Source: CAZSDP01 sp964605665
Lineage (GTDB): Bacteria > Planctomycetota > UBA8108 > UBA1146
Direction: 5' to 3'
NCBI GenBank assembly: GCA_964605665.1
Contig: CAZSDP010000002.1
Span: forward strand, 124,001-188,000
DNA length: 64,000 nucleotides
Shown: in pieces, positions 1 through 9,112 of the stretch
How positions within the stretch are numbered: position 1 is the stretch's first letter
How the letters are laid out: every line of letters begins with the position of its first letter
Notes under the pieces: model-generated
Databases searched by the model: none
What the model saw: only the letters and a program-made list of their open reading frames with translations
What the model was told of the DNA's origin: nothing
Translations under genes and position numbers: made by a program

Positions 1-969
1 CCAATGGAAGAGGAACGGAACACGATGTCCTCCTTCCCACTTACTCCCTTTCATCCCCCGCCACGGACCATTGTCCGATGCGTTATTGGTCGCGCCCCCG
101 TTGTCGGAGAGAAAGACGATGAGAGTGTTGTCGGCCATCTGGTTGCGGGTGAGGGCTGCTTGAATCCGTCCCACTCCTTCGTCGAGGGCCGCGACCATCG
201 CTGCGTATTTCCGACGTCTCGGATTCTCGATGGCCGCATACTCCTCTAGGAGATCTTCTCGCGCATGCATCGGGGTATGTGGAGCGGTATAGGAGAGAAA
301 CAAGAAGAGCGATTGATTCGGTTCTCTCTCTTCGATGCGACGAATTCCCTCTTCAGTGATCCAATCAGTGAGGTAGGAAAAGGATCCTTCCGAGACGCTG
401 ACGCCATTTCGCTGAAGTTGGCGATATGCCCGAGGTGGCTTCTCCATTGGAAAGTAAGACCGAGAGCCACCGATCAAGCCGGCGAAGTGGTCGAATCCCA
501 GTGAATTCGGATGGTTGTATGGTCGCGATCCCAAATGCCACTTTCCAACAAGAGAGGTTTCGTATCCAGCGGACTGGAGTCTCATTGGAAAGGTGATCGT
601 GTCTGCAAGAAGGCCCTCACCCGCGGCCAGGTTGCATTCGAATCCACTTCGCTGCGGATAGCGTCCTGTCAAAAGTCCTGCTCGTGAAGGTGCGCAAACT
701 GACGCGGCCACATGAGCATCGGTGAAGACGACTCCTTGGGCGGCTAGAGCATCGAGGTGGGGAGTATGAATGTCTTTGCAGCCGGTGAATCCTAAATCTG
801 TATATCCCAGATCATCAGCCAAGATGAGAACAATGTGGGGAGGTGTTTCCTGATTCAAAGCGGTGTGGCAGGCCTCTGGTGGAGCGAGGGTACAACAACT
901 GATGGTGGTTGCTAAAGTGACGGCGCTGATCAGGATCCATCGATAAGTGAATCCTGTTTGGAAGATCAT
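1..969 (-). CDS. Sulfatase (arylsulfatase family), C-terminus beyond window
   Basis: The reading frame opens at ATG 969 and runs off the window edge without a stop, giving 323 residues. It starts with a hydrophobic signal segment ending in a Cys pair (residues 25-26), so it may be a lipoprotein. The metal-binding ADDLG motif lies near residue 51. The sulfatase signature CAPSRAGLLTGR begins at Cys92, the residue an anaerobic-type or FGE-type maturase would turn into formylglycine (family knowledge). GKWHLG and SDNGG motifs follow in the expected order. The enzyme should hydrolyse sulfate esters, probably of algal or host polysaccharides, outside the cytoplasm. Substrate cannot be told. Families of this type usually run 450-550 residues, so roughly a third is missing. 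Confidence 0.93.
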   Translation of the reverse strand, partial: MIFQTGFTYRWILISAVTLATTISCCTLAPPEACHTALNQETPPHIVLILADDLGYTDLGFTGCKDIHTPHLDALAAQGVVFTDAHVAASVCAPSRAGLLTGRYPQRSGFECNLAAGEGLLADTITFPMRLQSAGYETSLVGKWHLGSRPYNHPNSLGFDHFAGLIGGSRSYFPMEKPPRAYRQLQRNGVSVSEGSFSYLTDWITEEGIRRIEEREPNQSLFLFLSYTAPHTPMHAREDLLEEYAAIENPRRRKYAAMVAALDEGVGRIQAALTRNQMADNTLIVFLSDNGGATNNASDNGPWRGMKGSKWEGGHRVPFLFHW

Positions 970-1082
970 GCGCGTGTCGCGCCCAGGTTCGTGATGAGTT
1001 CGTCGGGCGTAAAGAGGTCGTGGGAGTAGTTGAGCGTTTTTAGTTTTCATAGGGACAGGTTAGCCATTTGGTGATTGTGACT

Positions 1083-2060
1083 TCAAGGTTCGCTTAGGAT
1101 TGGCTCCAATTGAGTGAGCAAAGACTGGGCGAAGCGAATGCCGTCCTCCTTCGTGAGATGCGCTCCATCGCGAGTATGAAGCCCCGTCAATTCAGGGAGA
1201 ACCACCGGGACGTCGAGCGCTTCCCCCAGCAAACGAGCCTTCCAGTTTTCGTAGGGCGGAACGCAGGTCAAGATCAGCTGGGTGCCGCGACTTTCCATTT
1301 GTCGTAAGAAATCCCGTGCATTTCTGACCTCACCCGGATCCAAGTTTGGTTCCTCAGGAGTAACCTCGGGGGGAATTGGAGTGTTGGCATTACCGAATTG
1401 TTCGATCTTCCAGGTTCCATCGAGCCGAGAACGATAGATCCTCAAAGGGGGGCGAAACTCAGATTGGGTTAGCTGTCCCAAAGGAGGGATCAATGAGTGG
1501 ATCGACTGCCGGAATCGTTCCGCGGTGGCCAGTTCGAATCGGTTCTTGAGATCGTAGAATCCACCGACTTTGGAGACGATTTGCGCGACGGCACTCTGCC
1601 GATCATTGAAAAAACGTCCGCAATCGACAACGACCCATTTCGGCGAAAGTTCAAAGCGCTCGAAGATCTCTCGAGGAAATCGGTCGCGTTCATCGTGCCC
1701 GAAGCAGAGTAAGTAATAAGACAAGCCCCAACTCTGAAACTTCGGAGCCAAGATTTCCTGTGGAAGCGCGAATAAGTGACGTGAACTACCGAGAAAGAGC
1801 ACGTCACTCTGTTTTAGAGGAACAAGAGTCCCATTGTTACCAGAGAAGATCGTGGCATGACTGATCGTCGAAGCACCGACGTAGTCGAGGTAGTACTCCC
1901 TCTGATCGGGGACCGTATAGTCACGACGATCGCCCCAAGCCTCCGCGAGGTCAGGATGGTATCGACCGAGGATGGCTAGAACGGTGAGGGCGCAAAGGAA
2001 CGCTCCTGCGGCACCGATTGGGTATTTCCAGCTCTTAGAATTGGAAGTAGATGAATGCAT
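1083..2060 (-). CDS. SGNH-hydrolase-like membrane-anchored protein, partner of MBOAT acyltransferase
   Basis: This 325-residue protein has one N-terminal membrane segment (about residues 14-32) and a large outer domain. VLFLGSSRH resembles the nucleophile block of SGNH-type proteins, and DGAHLTKEDG near the C-terminus resembles their Asp-x-x-His block. The start overlaps the end of the upstream MBOAT gene by 26 bp, so the two are co-translated. In alginate, cellulose and peptidoglycan acetylation systems an MBOAT protein passes an acyl group across the membrane to an SGNH-like protein that places it on the polysaccharide. By analogy, this pair probably O-acetylates an exopolysaccharide or wall polymer. 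The family assignment rests on motifs and neighbourhood, not on overall similarity. Confidence 0.72.
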   Translation of the reverse strand: MHSSTSNSKSWKYPIGAAGAFLCALTVLAILGRYHPDLAEAWGDRRDYTVPDQREYYLDYVGASTISHATIFSGNNGTLVPLKQSDVLFLGSSRHLFALPQEILAPKFQSWGLSYYLLCFGHDERDRFPREIFERFELSPKWVVVDCGRFFNDRQSAVAQIVSKVGGFYDLKNRFELATAERFRQSIHSLIPPLGQLTQSEFRPPLRIYRSRLDGTWKIEQFGNANTPIPPEVTPEEPNLDPGEVRNARDFLRQMESRGTQLILTCVPPYENWKARLLGEALDVPVVLPELTGLHTRDGAHLTKEDGIRFAQSLLTQLEPILSEP

Positions 2061-3447
2061 TGTTCGTTCCGTAAAAGGTCAACGTCAGAGCGAGCATCAC
2101 ACCCACGGTGAGTGCTTGCTCCCAACCGGAAGACTCGGGGAGCCACCCCTTTTCGCTGGCCCAACTTCTGAGGTGCAGGAATAGAGGGGGAATGAGGAAG
2201 ACTGCAGCGAATCCCAAACCGTGGGGAAGTGATGTGATGGAGCCAGTGAACGCGGTGTCGATGAATTCCAAACCGTGACGCAGAGATGGGGTACGGAAGA
2301 GGACCCACGAGATCAAGACGATGATTTGAACGATCAGGAACCAACTACAACGAACGAAGATAGTTCGCGGCTTAGAATCGTTCTTTTCTAATCCAAGGGT
2401 GCGCTCCACTGCGAGTGCCGCCCCATGGAGAAACCCCCACGCGACGAAGTGCAGTCCCGCTCCATGCCATAGTCCTCCGAGCACCATCGTCAGCATTAAA
2501 TTGATCGTGGTTCGTACTTTTGACCCGCGATTACCTCCGAGCGGTATGTACAGGTAATCACGAAGCCAACGTGATAGCGTGATGTGCCAACGCTGCCAGA
2601 AGTTCTTGAAGGAACTTGCAAGGTAAGGGGCATTGAAGTTCACGGGGATGCGGAAACCGAGCAAGAGAGCCGTTCCTCTTGCAATTCGTGAGTAGCCACT
2701 GAAGTCACAGAAGATCTGCATCGAAAAGCAAAAGGCGAGAAATATAGCGGTGGTTGCCGATTGAGACAGAAAACCCTGATCCCAAAATCGATCGACGTAA
2801 AAACCGAGGTTGTCGGCGCACACCATTTTGTAGAAGAAGCCACTGACTAGTAAGGCGGCGGCTTCGTTCATCGTCTTGATCGTCCAGCGTCGGTGCTTTG
2901 CGAGTTGGGGAAAAAACTCAGTTGCACGGACGATTGGTCCAGCCACTAATTGAGGAAAGAAACTCACGTAGAGGAGAAAGTGGGAGAACCGTCCGATCGG
3001 TTCAATCACTCTTCTATAGACATCGATCGTATAACTCATCGATTGAAAGGTATAGAAACTGATTCCCATCGGTAACAACAAGTCGAGGCGGGGAAGTACT
3101 GCATCGAAGCCAGATGCGAGAGCGACCCGCTCGATCGAAACGATGAAGAAATCGGCGTACTTGAAGTAACACAAAAGACCGAGGTTGACGATCAGTGAGA
3201 CTGCGAGAAGCAATCGTCGCGCGAGTGGTTCCTTCGCCGCGCTGAGGCGTTGCGCAGTCCAAAAGTCGACAACGGTGCTGAGGAGCAAGATCCAGATGTA
3301 CTGAGGAACATGCCAACTGTAAAAAAGGAGACTGAGAAAGAGGAGAAACGTGAGATAGCGGGGGCGTTGATCGCTCGAGCGGAGGGTGAGTCGTCCGATG
3401 ATGGCGACTCCGAGCAAGATTGCAAAACTCCAGGAGATGAAGTTCAT
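2035..3447 (-). CDS. MBOAT-family membrane O-acyltransferase (AlgI/DltB-like)
   Basis: The protein has 470 residues with about ten membrane segments. SFKNFWQRWHITLSRWLRDY and YIPLGGNR are classic AlgI/DltB-type MBOAT blocks, and GGLWHGAG carries the presumed catalytic His328. I chose the ATG at 3447 over an open frame that runs back to 3663. It has AGAGGGG about 8 nt upstream and begins directly with a membrane helix, whereas the upstream 72 residues are Arg/Ser-rich and look non-coding. The 3' end overlaps the SGNH-like gene by 26 bp. The expected role is transfer of acetyl groups across the inner membrane for polysaccharide O-acetylation. Confidence 0.93.
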   Translation of the reverse strand: MNFISWSFAILLGVAIIGRLTLRSSDQRPRYLTFLLFLSLLFYSWHVPQYIWILLLSTVVDFWTAQRLSAAKEPLARRLLLAVSLIVNLGLLCYFKYADFFIVSIERVALASGFDAVLPRLDLLLPMGISFYTFQSMSYTIDVYRRVIEPIGRFSHFLLYVSFFPQLVAGPIVRATEFFPQLAKHRRWTIKTMNEAAALLVSGFFYKMVCADNLGFYVDRFWDQGFLSQSATTAIFLAFCFSMQIFCDFSGYSRIARGTALLLGFRIPVNFNAPYLASSFKNFWQRWHITLSRWLRDYLYIPLGGNRGSKVRTTINLMLTMVLGGLWHGAGLHFVAWGFLHGAALAVERTLGLEKNDSKPRTIFVRCSWFLIVQIIVLISWVLFRTPSLRHGLEFIDTAFTGSITSLPHGLGFAAVFLIPPLFLHLRSWASEKGWLPESSGWEQALTVGVMLALTLTFYGTNNAFIYFQF

Positions 3448-3701
3448 CGAATAGCGCCCCTCTGAGAGCACATCGCCACGATTGTTCCGCAGTTTCGCGA
3501 GTCGATTGCTTACGGAAGAGATTGTTCGAGATCGGGTCCACGCACGATGACGGGGGCGAGGTCCATCTTCTTCTTCGGCTCGATGAGGAGAGCGCTTGAG
3601 GAGGGATCGACTGAGATATGAGCAGCGCGAGGGGAGAGAAATCGGGTCGATTCCTCTCCACACTCCGTCTACTGGGTCTTTAGCGGCTGATCAGTCGGTA
3701 T

Positions 3702-5384
3702 TCAAGTACTCGGTACACAGAAACAACTGGTCGATACTTCTGTGTTGTGACCAGCACTGAGGCGTTGGCACTTTGCTTTGATATCGTTGGCTTCGACAAC
3801 CCTTCCCAAGGTCTCCAGCGCTTGGGCCGATCCGATCAGAGACCAGATATTGTCTGGCCATTTGGACAAGTCTTCTCGGTATACGCGCAGTGCCTCGAGT
3901 GGTTGGTCATTCTGCAAATAGACCACCCCAAGGGTGTGACGCACTGGCTGCAACCAGAGTGGCGGTTCTCCGTAGCCGAGGGTGTCTTCCAGTTCCGCGG
4001 CTTCCTCGAGGAATTCAATCGCCGGTGTGAGCTGGCCTTTTTGCAGCGCGAGCTCTCCCTCGATGAAGAGGTCGCTCACCAGCAGGAATTTCAAAGCGCC
4101 GGCATATGTCTCCCATGCCGCCGATTCGGGGAGAGTTCTCATCGCTTCTCGAAACAGCTTTTGTTCGTGTTCCGCTGAGTCAAAGTCCTTAAGCGCCGCG
4201 TGCGCGATCGCTCGATGGGCGTGCCAGATGGCGGTGGTCACCGGGAGAAACTCAGGAGGTGCAGGTTCAGCGAGGAGCTCTTCCCAGCGACCAAATCGCT
4301 TTTGAACATCGTAAACCGATGAAAGCCAGCGATCGATGAAGGGACCGACTGCTTGTAGTGCTGGCCCCGGAAGGTCTGCCCACATGGCGCGTGCCGCACG
4401 CATTGCGAGTTCTTCGTCGCCAAGCATCATCGCCGAAAATGCCAGCATGTGCGAGTTGTGGGTCATGTAGCCATACTGCATTCCCTGCTCAGGGGAAAGC
4501 TCGCGGTAGCGCGCATCTTGCTCCATCGCCCGGATGTTCTGTTCGATCGATCGCTGAAAGAGCCCGACTTGGGCATAGATGTGGGATGGCATGTGAAGGA
4601 GGTGACCACTTGCTGGGACCAATTCACTCAACCGATCAGCTGCGGCGATTGCTTTCTCTTTGTCTCGACTCGGCTCTAAGGCGTGGATGTACAGGTGATT
4701 TGCCCCGGGATTTTCGGGGTCGATGATCAGGACCTGCTCGAGGACCGAGCGGGCGACATTGGTCGCTTCTCGTGCAGGTTCGCCCTTTCGGGTGTAGAGC
4801 TGCCAGGGGTTTTGAACCATGATCGACTCCGCATAGAGAGTACCGACATCGGAGTCAGCGGGAAAACGCTCCCAAACTTCAGCCATCGCTTCAGAGTAAG
4901 CGACCTCCAAGTTTGTTCGATCTTCGGGGGCGGGACTCTGGTAACGGTGGGCCAGAGCTTCGATGAGAGCTCGCTCGACTTCCGATTCAGTGTCGATCTC
5001 TTCAAGCGCTCGCTCGAGCGCTACCCATGCGGCCGAAGAGCGGTTCTCTCCCATGTAAGCATCGTTGTAGTTGGGGCCCTGCGCGTAGGAAATTCCCCAC
5101 CACGCCATCGCACAGCCAGAGTCGAACTGGCAGGCTTTGCGGAAAGATCGAACCGCCTCATCGTGATTGAATGCGTAGAGCCAGTTGAGTCCTTGATTGA
5201 AATACTGTTGAGCCTCTTGCGAAGTCGTGGTGACAGCGCGAGTGTGTGAGCCCATTCCCTCAAAGATCTGTGGAGAACCGATGACCCCGTACGCCGGCGG
5301 AGAACCTGACGGTGGGGTGTGGGCGCAGCCCACGGCGCTGATGAGAATGAAAACAGTTAGAAATCGAAAAGCAGCGCGCTCCAT
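3702..5384 (-). CDS. TPR-repeat lipoprotein
   Basis: A 560-residue protein with a lipoprotein signal peptide (SAVGC lipobox, Cys20). The rest is helical and repeat-rich, with clear tetratricopeptide blocks such as AVRSFRKACQFDSGCAMAWW near the N-terminus and ALRVYREDLSKWPDNIWSLI near the C-terminus. It resembles a widespread bacterial family of about 550-residue TPR proteins of unknown role. TPRs bind peptides or proteins, so it probably acts as a membrane-attached scaffold, but the partner is unknown. AAAGG-like purines lie about 8 nt before the ATG. It stands alone between the MBOAT pair and a divergent acyltransferase gene. Confidence 0.85.
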   Translation of the reverse strand: MERAAFRFLTVFILISAVGCAHTPPSGSPPAYGVIGSPQIFEGMGSHTRAVTTTSQEAQQYFNQGLNWLYAFNHDEAVRSFRKACQFDSGCAMAWWGISYAQGPNYNDAYMGENRSSAAWVALERALEEIDTESEVERALIEALAHRYQSPAPEDRTNLEVAYSEAMAEVWERFPADSDVGTLYAESIMVQNPWQLYTRKGEPAREATNVARSVLEQVLIIDPENPGANHLYIHALEPSRDKEKAIAAADRLSELVPASGHLLHMPSHIYAQVGLFQRSIEQNIRAMEQDARYRELSPEQGMQYGYMTHNSHMLAFSAMMLGDEELAMRAARAMWADLPGPALQAVGPFIDRWLSSVYDVQKRFGRWEELLAEPAPPEFLPVTTAIWHAHRAIAHAALKDFDSAEHEQKLFREAMRTLPESAAWETYAGALKFLLVSDLFIEGELALQKGQLTPAIEFLEEAAELEDTLGYGEPPLWLQPVRHTLGVVYLQNDQPLEALRVYREDLSKWPDNIWSLIGSAQALETLGRVVEANDIKAKCQRLSAGHNTEVSTSCFCVPST

Positions 5385-5502
5385 CTCGAATACCTTTCAG
5401 ATCCTCCCAGTACCGTTTCCACCAGATCGTAGCGGAGTCGGCCATTGCGGGAGTTCGTGACAGTGGGGGCCTCTCTCTGGGCAGCAGTGTCTTCGAGTTG
5501 TC

Positions 5503-7344
5503 GTGTCGATGGCGAGTAGATTTTTCGATAAATTTTCAGTGTGTACAGCTCAGTGCTCTGGTCTCTACCACCATTTTCCGGAGAATTCTCACTACAGGTG
5601 TGAGTTCTGTCCCTTCCTCGAATGGGAGCCCCCGTTGTCAGAATCGAGTCCGTCGCAAAGTGGTGGATCTACTTCGGCGAATTCAGAAGTTGGTCGGCGG
5701 AGCGATCTCGATGCTCTGAGAGCATTCGCGATGCTACTCGGTGTTGTTCTGCATGGTGCATTGGCTTACACCACCATTCCGTGGGTGGTACGCGACCCCT
5801 CTCAGCAGCCAGCTTTTGATGTACTGGTGGCGGCAATCCACGGTTTTCGAATGCCGCTCTTCTTTCTGGTCAGTGGGTTCTTTACCGCGATGCTGTGGCA
5901 ACGCCGAGGACTTCGGCAGATGTTACGCCATAGGTGGAAGAGAATCGGAGTCCCTCTTCTGATCGGTTCCTTGACGATTCTTCCCCTGATGTACGGAGCG
6001 ATTTTTATCGCCGGGGTGATGTCGGAGGATTGGGTCACTTCCTCTGAACAACAGCGGGGAGATTCGGTTCGAGATCTTTGGACGGCAGCGGCAACGAACA
6101 ATGTGGAGGCGATCGAGACTCTTCTCGAAGGCGGTTCTCAGATCGATCTGAATGATCCGATCTATGGCGTAAATCCCCTTTCATGGGCTTCAGCCACGGG
6201 AGCAGTTCAGGGGGTGAGAACTCTTCTCGAAGCGGGAGCCTCATCACTCGGCCGGACCCGTGATGGAAGTACTCCCCTCCATTTCGCAACGCTTTTCGGA
6301 CAGCAAGAAGTCGCGAAGATCCTCCTCGAGTGGGGAGGGAGCCCGTGGGTCGGTAACATTCGGGGGGAAACCGCAGAGCAAGCTTTGCTGGCAGATCGGG
6401 CGACCACCGAGTCGATCGCCCAGCTCCTTGGAATCCCCATCGATTTCGATCGGGTCGAGGTAGGCCGCGACCAAATCAAAAGGCGATTCATTCAGATCCA
6501 GCAGAGCGAGGCGTCGACTAGCGGTCAAACCTCGACCAGCGATCGTGGGCGCGCCGATGCACGTGCCGCAAGTGAGGTGGACTGGATCAGTGCGTTGCAA
6601 GACTTTCCCTTCTTTCATCATCTGTGGTTCCTCTGGTTCTTGCTCTGGATGGTCATGGGGTTTGCTCTCATCGCCAAGGGACTTCCTCACGTCTCAATTT
6701 CTCCTCGGATTGTCGAGAGCCGGGTCTTCTATCTGGTTTTGATCTTGATCACGATGGTGCCGGTGTCGTTTTCTCGCCAAAGCTGGCGCGAACCTGGCTT
6801 TGGCCCCGATCTCTCCGCGGGACTGATTCCAATACCGCATGTGTTATTCGAGCAAGGGTTGTTCTTCGCGGTGGGTGCGGTGATCTTCCTGACTTCAGGG
6901 TTAGGAGCGCAGATCGGTCGGCGTTGGCAGTGGAGTCTTCTTGGCGGCTGCGTGATTTTTCCCTTCGCGGTGAGCTTCTCCACCTTGTCCTCTTGGTCGA
7001 TGGAGTGGATCCCAAACCGAGAGTTTCACCGTTGGTTGGGCTCGTTCTTCGAGGCGAGTTATGCCTGGTTGATGACGATCGGTTTTCTCGGCGCCTTCTC
7101 ACACTTTGCGTGTTGGGATAAGAGGGGGATTCGCGATCTTTCCGATGCATCCTATTGGATCTACCTTACGCATCTCCCCTTGTTGATCGTGCTCGAAGCT
7201 TTGCTGATTCCTTTCCCTCTTGCGGCGGGGTGGAAGCTCCTCATGGTGACAATAGGAGTGAGCGGAGGCCTATTTCTCATCTACCGCTTTTGGCTCGCCA
7301 AGACCTGGATCGGCCTACTGTTGAATGGTCGAAGAAGAAGCTGA
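5503..7344 (+). CDS. Acyltransferase-3/OpgC-type membrane protein with inserted ankyrin repeats
   Basis: The 613-residue protein begins its conserved part with RSDLDALRAFAMLLGVVLHG (from about residue 66), the usual first helix of acyltransferase-3/OpgC-like proteins, and ends with SYWIYLTHLPLL and further helices. Between membrane segment 3 (ending near residue 172) and the next one (near residue 370) lies a soluble insert. It holds three or four ankyrin repeats, for example DGSTPLHFATLFGQQEVAKI and AATNNVEAIETLLEGG. The family moves acyl groups onto membrane-derived glucans or other polymers; the insert probably binds a partner protein. The start is uncertain. ATG 5503 or 5509 gives a Cys-rich leader of about 65 residues that the family does not normally have, and no better start lies before the conserved helix. 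Confidence 0.85.
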   Translation: MSMASRFFDKFSVCTAQCSGLYHHFPENSHYRCEFCPFLEWEPPLSESSPSQSGGSTSANSEVGRRSDLDALRAFAMLLGVVLHGALAYTTIPWVVRDPSQQPAFDVLVAAIHGFRMPLFFLVSGFFTAMLWQRRGLRQMLRHRWKRIGVPLLIGSLTILPLMYGAIFIAGVMSEDWVTSSEQQRGDSVRDLWTAAATNNVEAIETLLEGGSQIDLNDPIYGVNPLSWASATGAVQGVRTLLEAGASSLGRTRDGSTPLHFATLFGQQEVAKILLEWGGSPWVGNIRGETAEQALLADRATTESIAQLLGIPIDFDRVEVGRDQIKRRFIQIQQSEASTSGQTSTSDRGRADARAASEVDWISALQDFPFFHHLWFLWFLLWMVMGFALIAKGLPHVSISPRIVESRVFYLVLILITMVPVSFSRQSWREPGFGPDLSAGLIPIPHVLFEQGLFFAVGAVIFLTSGLGAQIGRRWQWSLLGGCVIFPFAVSFSTLSSWSMEWIPNREFHRWLGSFFEASYAWLMTIGFLGAFSHFACWDKRGIRDLSDASYWIYLTHLPLLIVLEALLIPFPLAAGWKLLMVTIGVSGGLFLIYRFWLAKTWIGLLLNGRRRS

Positions 7345-7416
7345 GCAACGCTGATCGAAGAGGGAGATTGGTGCGGGGTCACCGGGAAGCTCTATATTGA
7401 ACAAGTCGCTTCTTGT

Positions 7417-7448
7417 GAGCTGGTGCATCTGAGAGCTGGCGCACCTGA
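7417..7448 (+). repeat. Imperfect 16-bp tandem repeat, two copies
   Basis: Two adjacent 16-bp units, GAGCTGGTGCATCTGA and GAGCTGGCGCACCTGA, differ at two positions. They lie between the acyltransferase gene and the 3' end of tRNA-Thr. The tRNA 3' end on this strand also reads GAGCTGGC, so the unit may derive from a partial tRNA end copy. No function is evident. Confidence 0.5.
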
Positions 7449-7471
7449 GAAGCAGCGAACTCTTCGAAAAA

Positions 7472-7547
7472 TGGAGCTGGCAACGGGAGTCGAACCCGTA
7501 ACCTCCGCTTTACGAAAGCGGTGCTCTGCCGGTTGAGCTATGCCAGC
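7472..7547 (-). tRNA. tRNA-Thr (anticodon CGU)
   Basis: On the minus strand this folds as a standard cloverleaf. The acceptor stem is GCTGGCA/TGCCAGC, the D arm is GCTC...GAGC, and the anticodon stem CCGCT/AGCGG holds loop TTCGTAA (anticodon CGT, genomic 7512-7514). The T arm reads ACGGG-TTCGACT-CCCGT. The discriminator is T, followed by an encoded CCA. The codon read is ACG. Confidence 0.96.
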
Positions 7548-7754
7548 TCCGAAGAGTGATCTGCTTCTGAAGCGTGCGACCTTATCGAGGTCGCGACGGG
7601 CCCGAAGAAGAGGATTCTTGTCTCTCTCCAGATTGTAGGAGGCCCCAAAGCGCGGGACTTTAGCCGATTCCACCTCAGGGAGCAACGGGACCGAACCGAC
7701 CGAGCACTTCTTATTGAACAGTCCCGCGGTGCTGTCCGGTCTCGAAGGCTGGAT

Positions 7755-8744
7755 CTAGGCAACTCCTTGGGTGGTCGGCTCGTTCCGTCCATCGGAGTGA
7801 CTCTTTGCGGTGGCATTCGTTGGGCGCCGTCGCTGTGCCTCTCGCGTCGATTTTCCCGAACGACCATTCGCAGCATGAGGATGTGCCTCTCGGTACGCCG
7901 CCGCGAGTCGCTCATGGGTCAGGTGGGTATATACCTGGGTCGTCGCCAGATGCTTGTGGCCGAGAAGCTCTTGGACTTCCCGAAGATTCGCTCCACCGTC
8001 GAGCATGTGGGTCGCGAAGCTATGACGGAGAGTGTGTGGGCTTGTCTTGTGGTCGAGTCCGGAGAGTTTGATGTATTTGTCGAGGACTTTTCGAATCGAT
8101 CGATCGCTGATGCGAGTTCCAAACCGATTCAAGAAGACCTCTCGATCATCCCCTCCGGCCTGCCATTCGCTTGGAATCTCCTTGCGATATCGATCGAGAG
8201 CCTCGATGGCGAAGCTACCGATCGGCACGATGCGTTCCTTACGACCCTTGCCTCGGGCTCGGAGGACTCCTTGGCTTCGATCGATGTCGCGCCAGTCGAG
8301 GGCGACCAGTTCGCTCACTCGCAGACCTGTGGAGTAGAGCACTTCCAGGATGCAGCGATCGCGCGTCCCCTGAAAGCTCTCCGCTTCGGGAGTCTCGAGG
8401 AGACGGACCACTTCGGTGACGGTTAGAAAGTGGGGGAGAGGCTTGCGGACTCGGGGCGTCCTGACCTCCTGGAATGGACTGCTCTCCGCGATCCCTTCTC
8501 GCTTCAGAAATCGGAAGAAGCCGCGAATCGAGGCGAGCTTTCTGACCACGGTGCTCTTCGAGTAGCCATTCGTTTGGAGGTGGGCCAAGTAGCGACGAGC
8601 GGAGTACACATCGAGGCGAAGGAGCTCTTTGTCTCCTTTCACTTCGAAGTACTGATACAGCTGTGCGAGGTCGCTGCGGTATGCCCTGAGAGTCTCTGGG
8701 CTGAGATTGCGTTCAATCTCTAGGTGAGAGAGAAAACGATCCAT
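7755..8744 (-). CDS. xerC: Tyrosine recombinase XerC/XerD type
   Basis: From ATG 8744 the protein has 329 residues: an N-terminal SAM-like core-binding domain (residues 1-90) and a C-terminal catalytic domain. All six active-site residues are visible: Arg142 (STGLRVSEL), Lys166 (ARGKGRKE), His237 and Arg240 (HTLRH), His263 (LGHKH) and Tyr272. Xer recombinases resolve chromosome dimers at dif. The ATG at 8744 has AGG five bases upstream and matches the usual family N-terminus; a start at 8807 would add 21 odd residues. About 40 basic, low-complexity residues trail the catalytic domain beyond the normal family end. XerC and XerD are hard to separate by eye, so the symbol is tentative. Confidence 0.9.
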   Translation of the reverse strand: MDRFLSHLEIERNLSPETLRAYRSDLAQLYQYFEVKGDKELLRLDVYSARRYLAHLQTNGYSKSTVVRKLASIRGFFRFLKREGIAESSPFQEVRTPRVRKPLPHFLTVTEVVRLLETPEAESFQGTRDRCILEVLYSTGLRVSELVALDWRDIDRSQGVLRARGKGRKERIVPIGSFAIEALDRYRKEIPSEWQAGGDDREVFLNRFGTRISDRSIRKVLDKYIKLSGLDHKTSPHTLRHSFATHMLDGGANLREVQELLGHKHLATTQVYTHLTHERLAAAYREAHPHAANGRSGKSTREAQRRRPTNATAKSHSDGRNEPTTQGVA

Positions 8745-8836
8745 GGAGACCTGTTCGCCCTGGCGTGCGGCGTGCGACGCCAGGGTGCAGGATAGCGAGC
8801 GTTTCATATCTGTCCAGCTTCCCCTTTTGGAGACCC

Positions 8837-9112
8837 CTAAATCGCTTGGTGGCAGCGGGTGAGCAGCTCACGGGCCACAGTTCTGAAGTGGTCCGTTGTG
8901 AGTGGGCGATCCTTGCTGGTTTCTGGCACCGAGAGAGGATGGAACGAATTCGCTTCGGCGGGGACTTCTCCACACTCGAGGAGTGACTCGAGCAGTTCCG
9001 GGAGACAATCACGGTCCCAAAGGAAACAGAATTCCTCTCGGGTGGTGACGACCATCAGCGAGTTCTCAGGCTCCGCGGGAAATGCGCTTTCGACACTTTG
9101 TTCATCGAACAT
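8837..9112 (-). CDS. Small acidic protein of unknown function
   Basis: The frame encodes 91 residues from ATG 9112, with AGAGGG six bases before it. The start overlaps the end of the upstream lipoprotein gene by 11 bp, which supports real, coupled translation. The protein is acidic and has no signal peptide or membrane segment. I do not recognise a family. It is the third gene of the TolB-like/lipoprotein operon. Confidence 0.65.
   Translation of the reverse strand: MFDEQSVESAFPAEPENSLMVVTTREEFCFLWDRDCLPELLESLLECGEVPAEANSFHPLSVPETSKDRPLTTDHFRTVARELLTRCHQAI

Noticed and set aside
7472..8744. tRNA-Thr beside a tyrosine recombinase as an integrated element
   Set aside because: The recombinase has the XerC/XerD housekeeping form, no second copy of the tRNA end was found as an att site beyond a short 8-base match, and neighbouring genes are not phage-like or plasmid-like.
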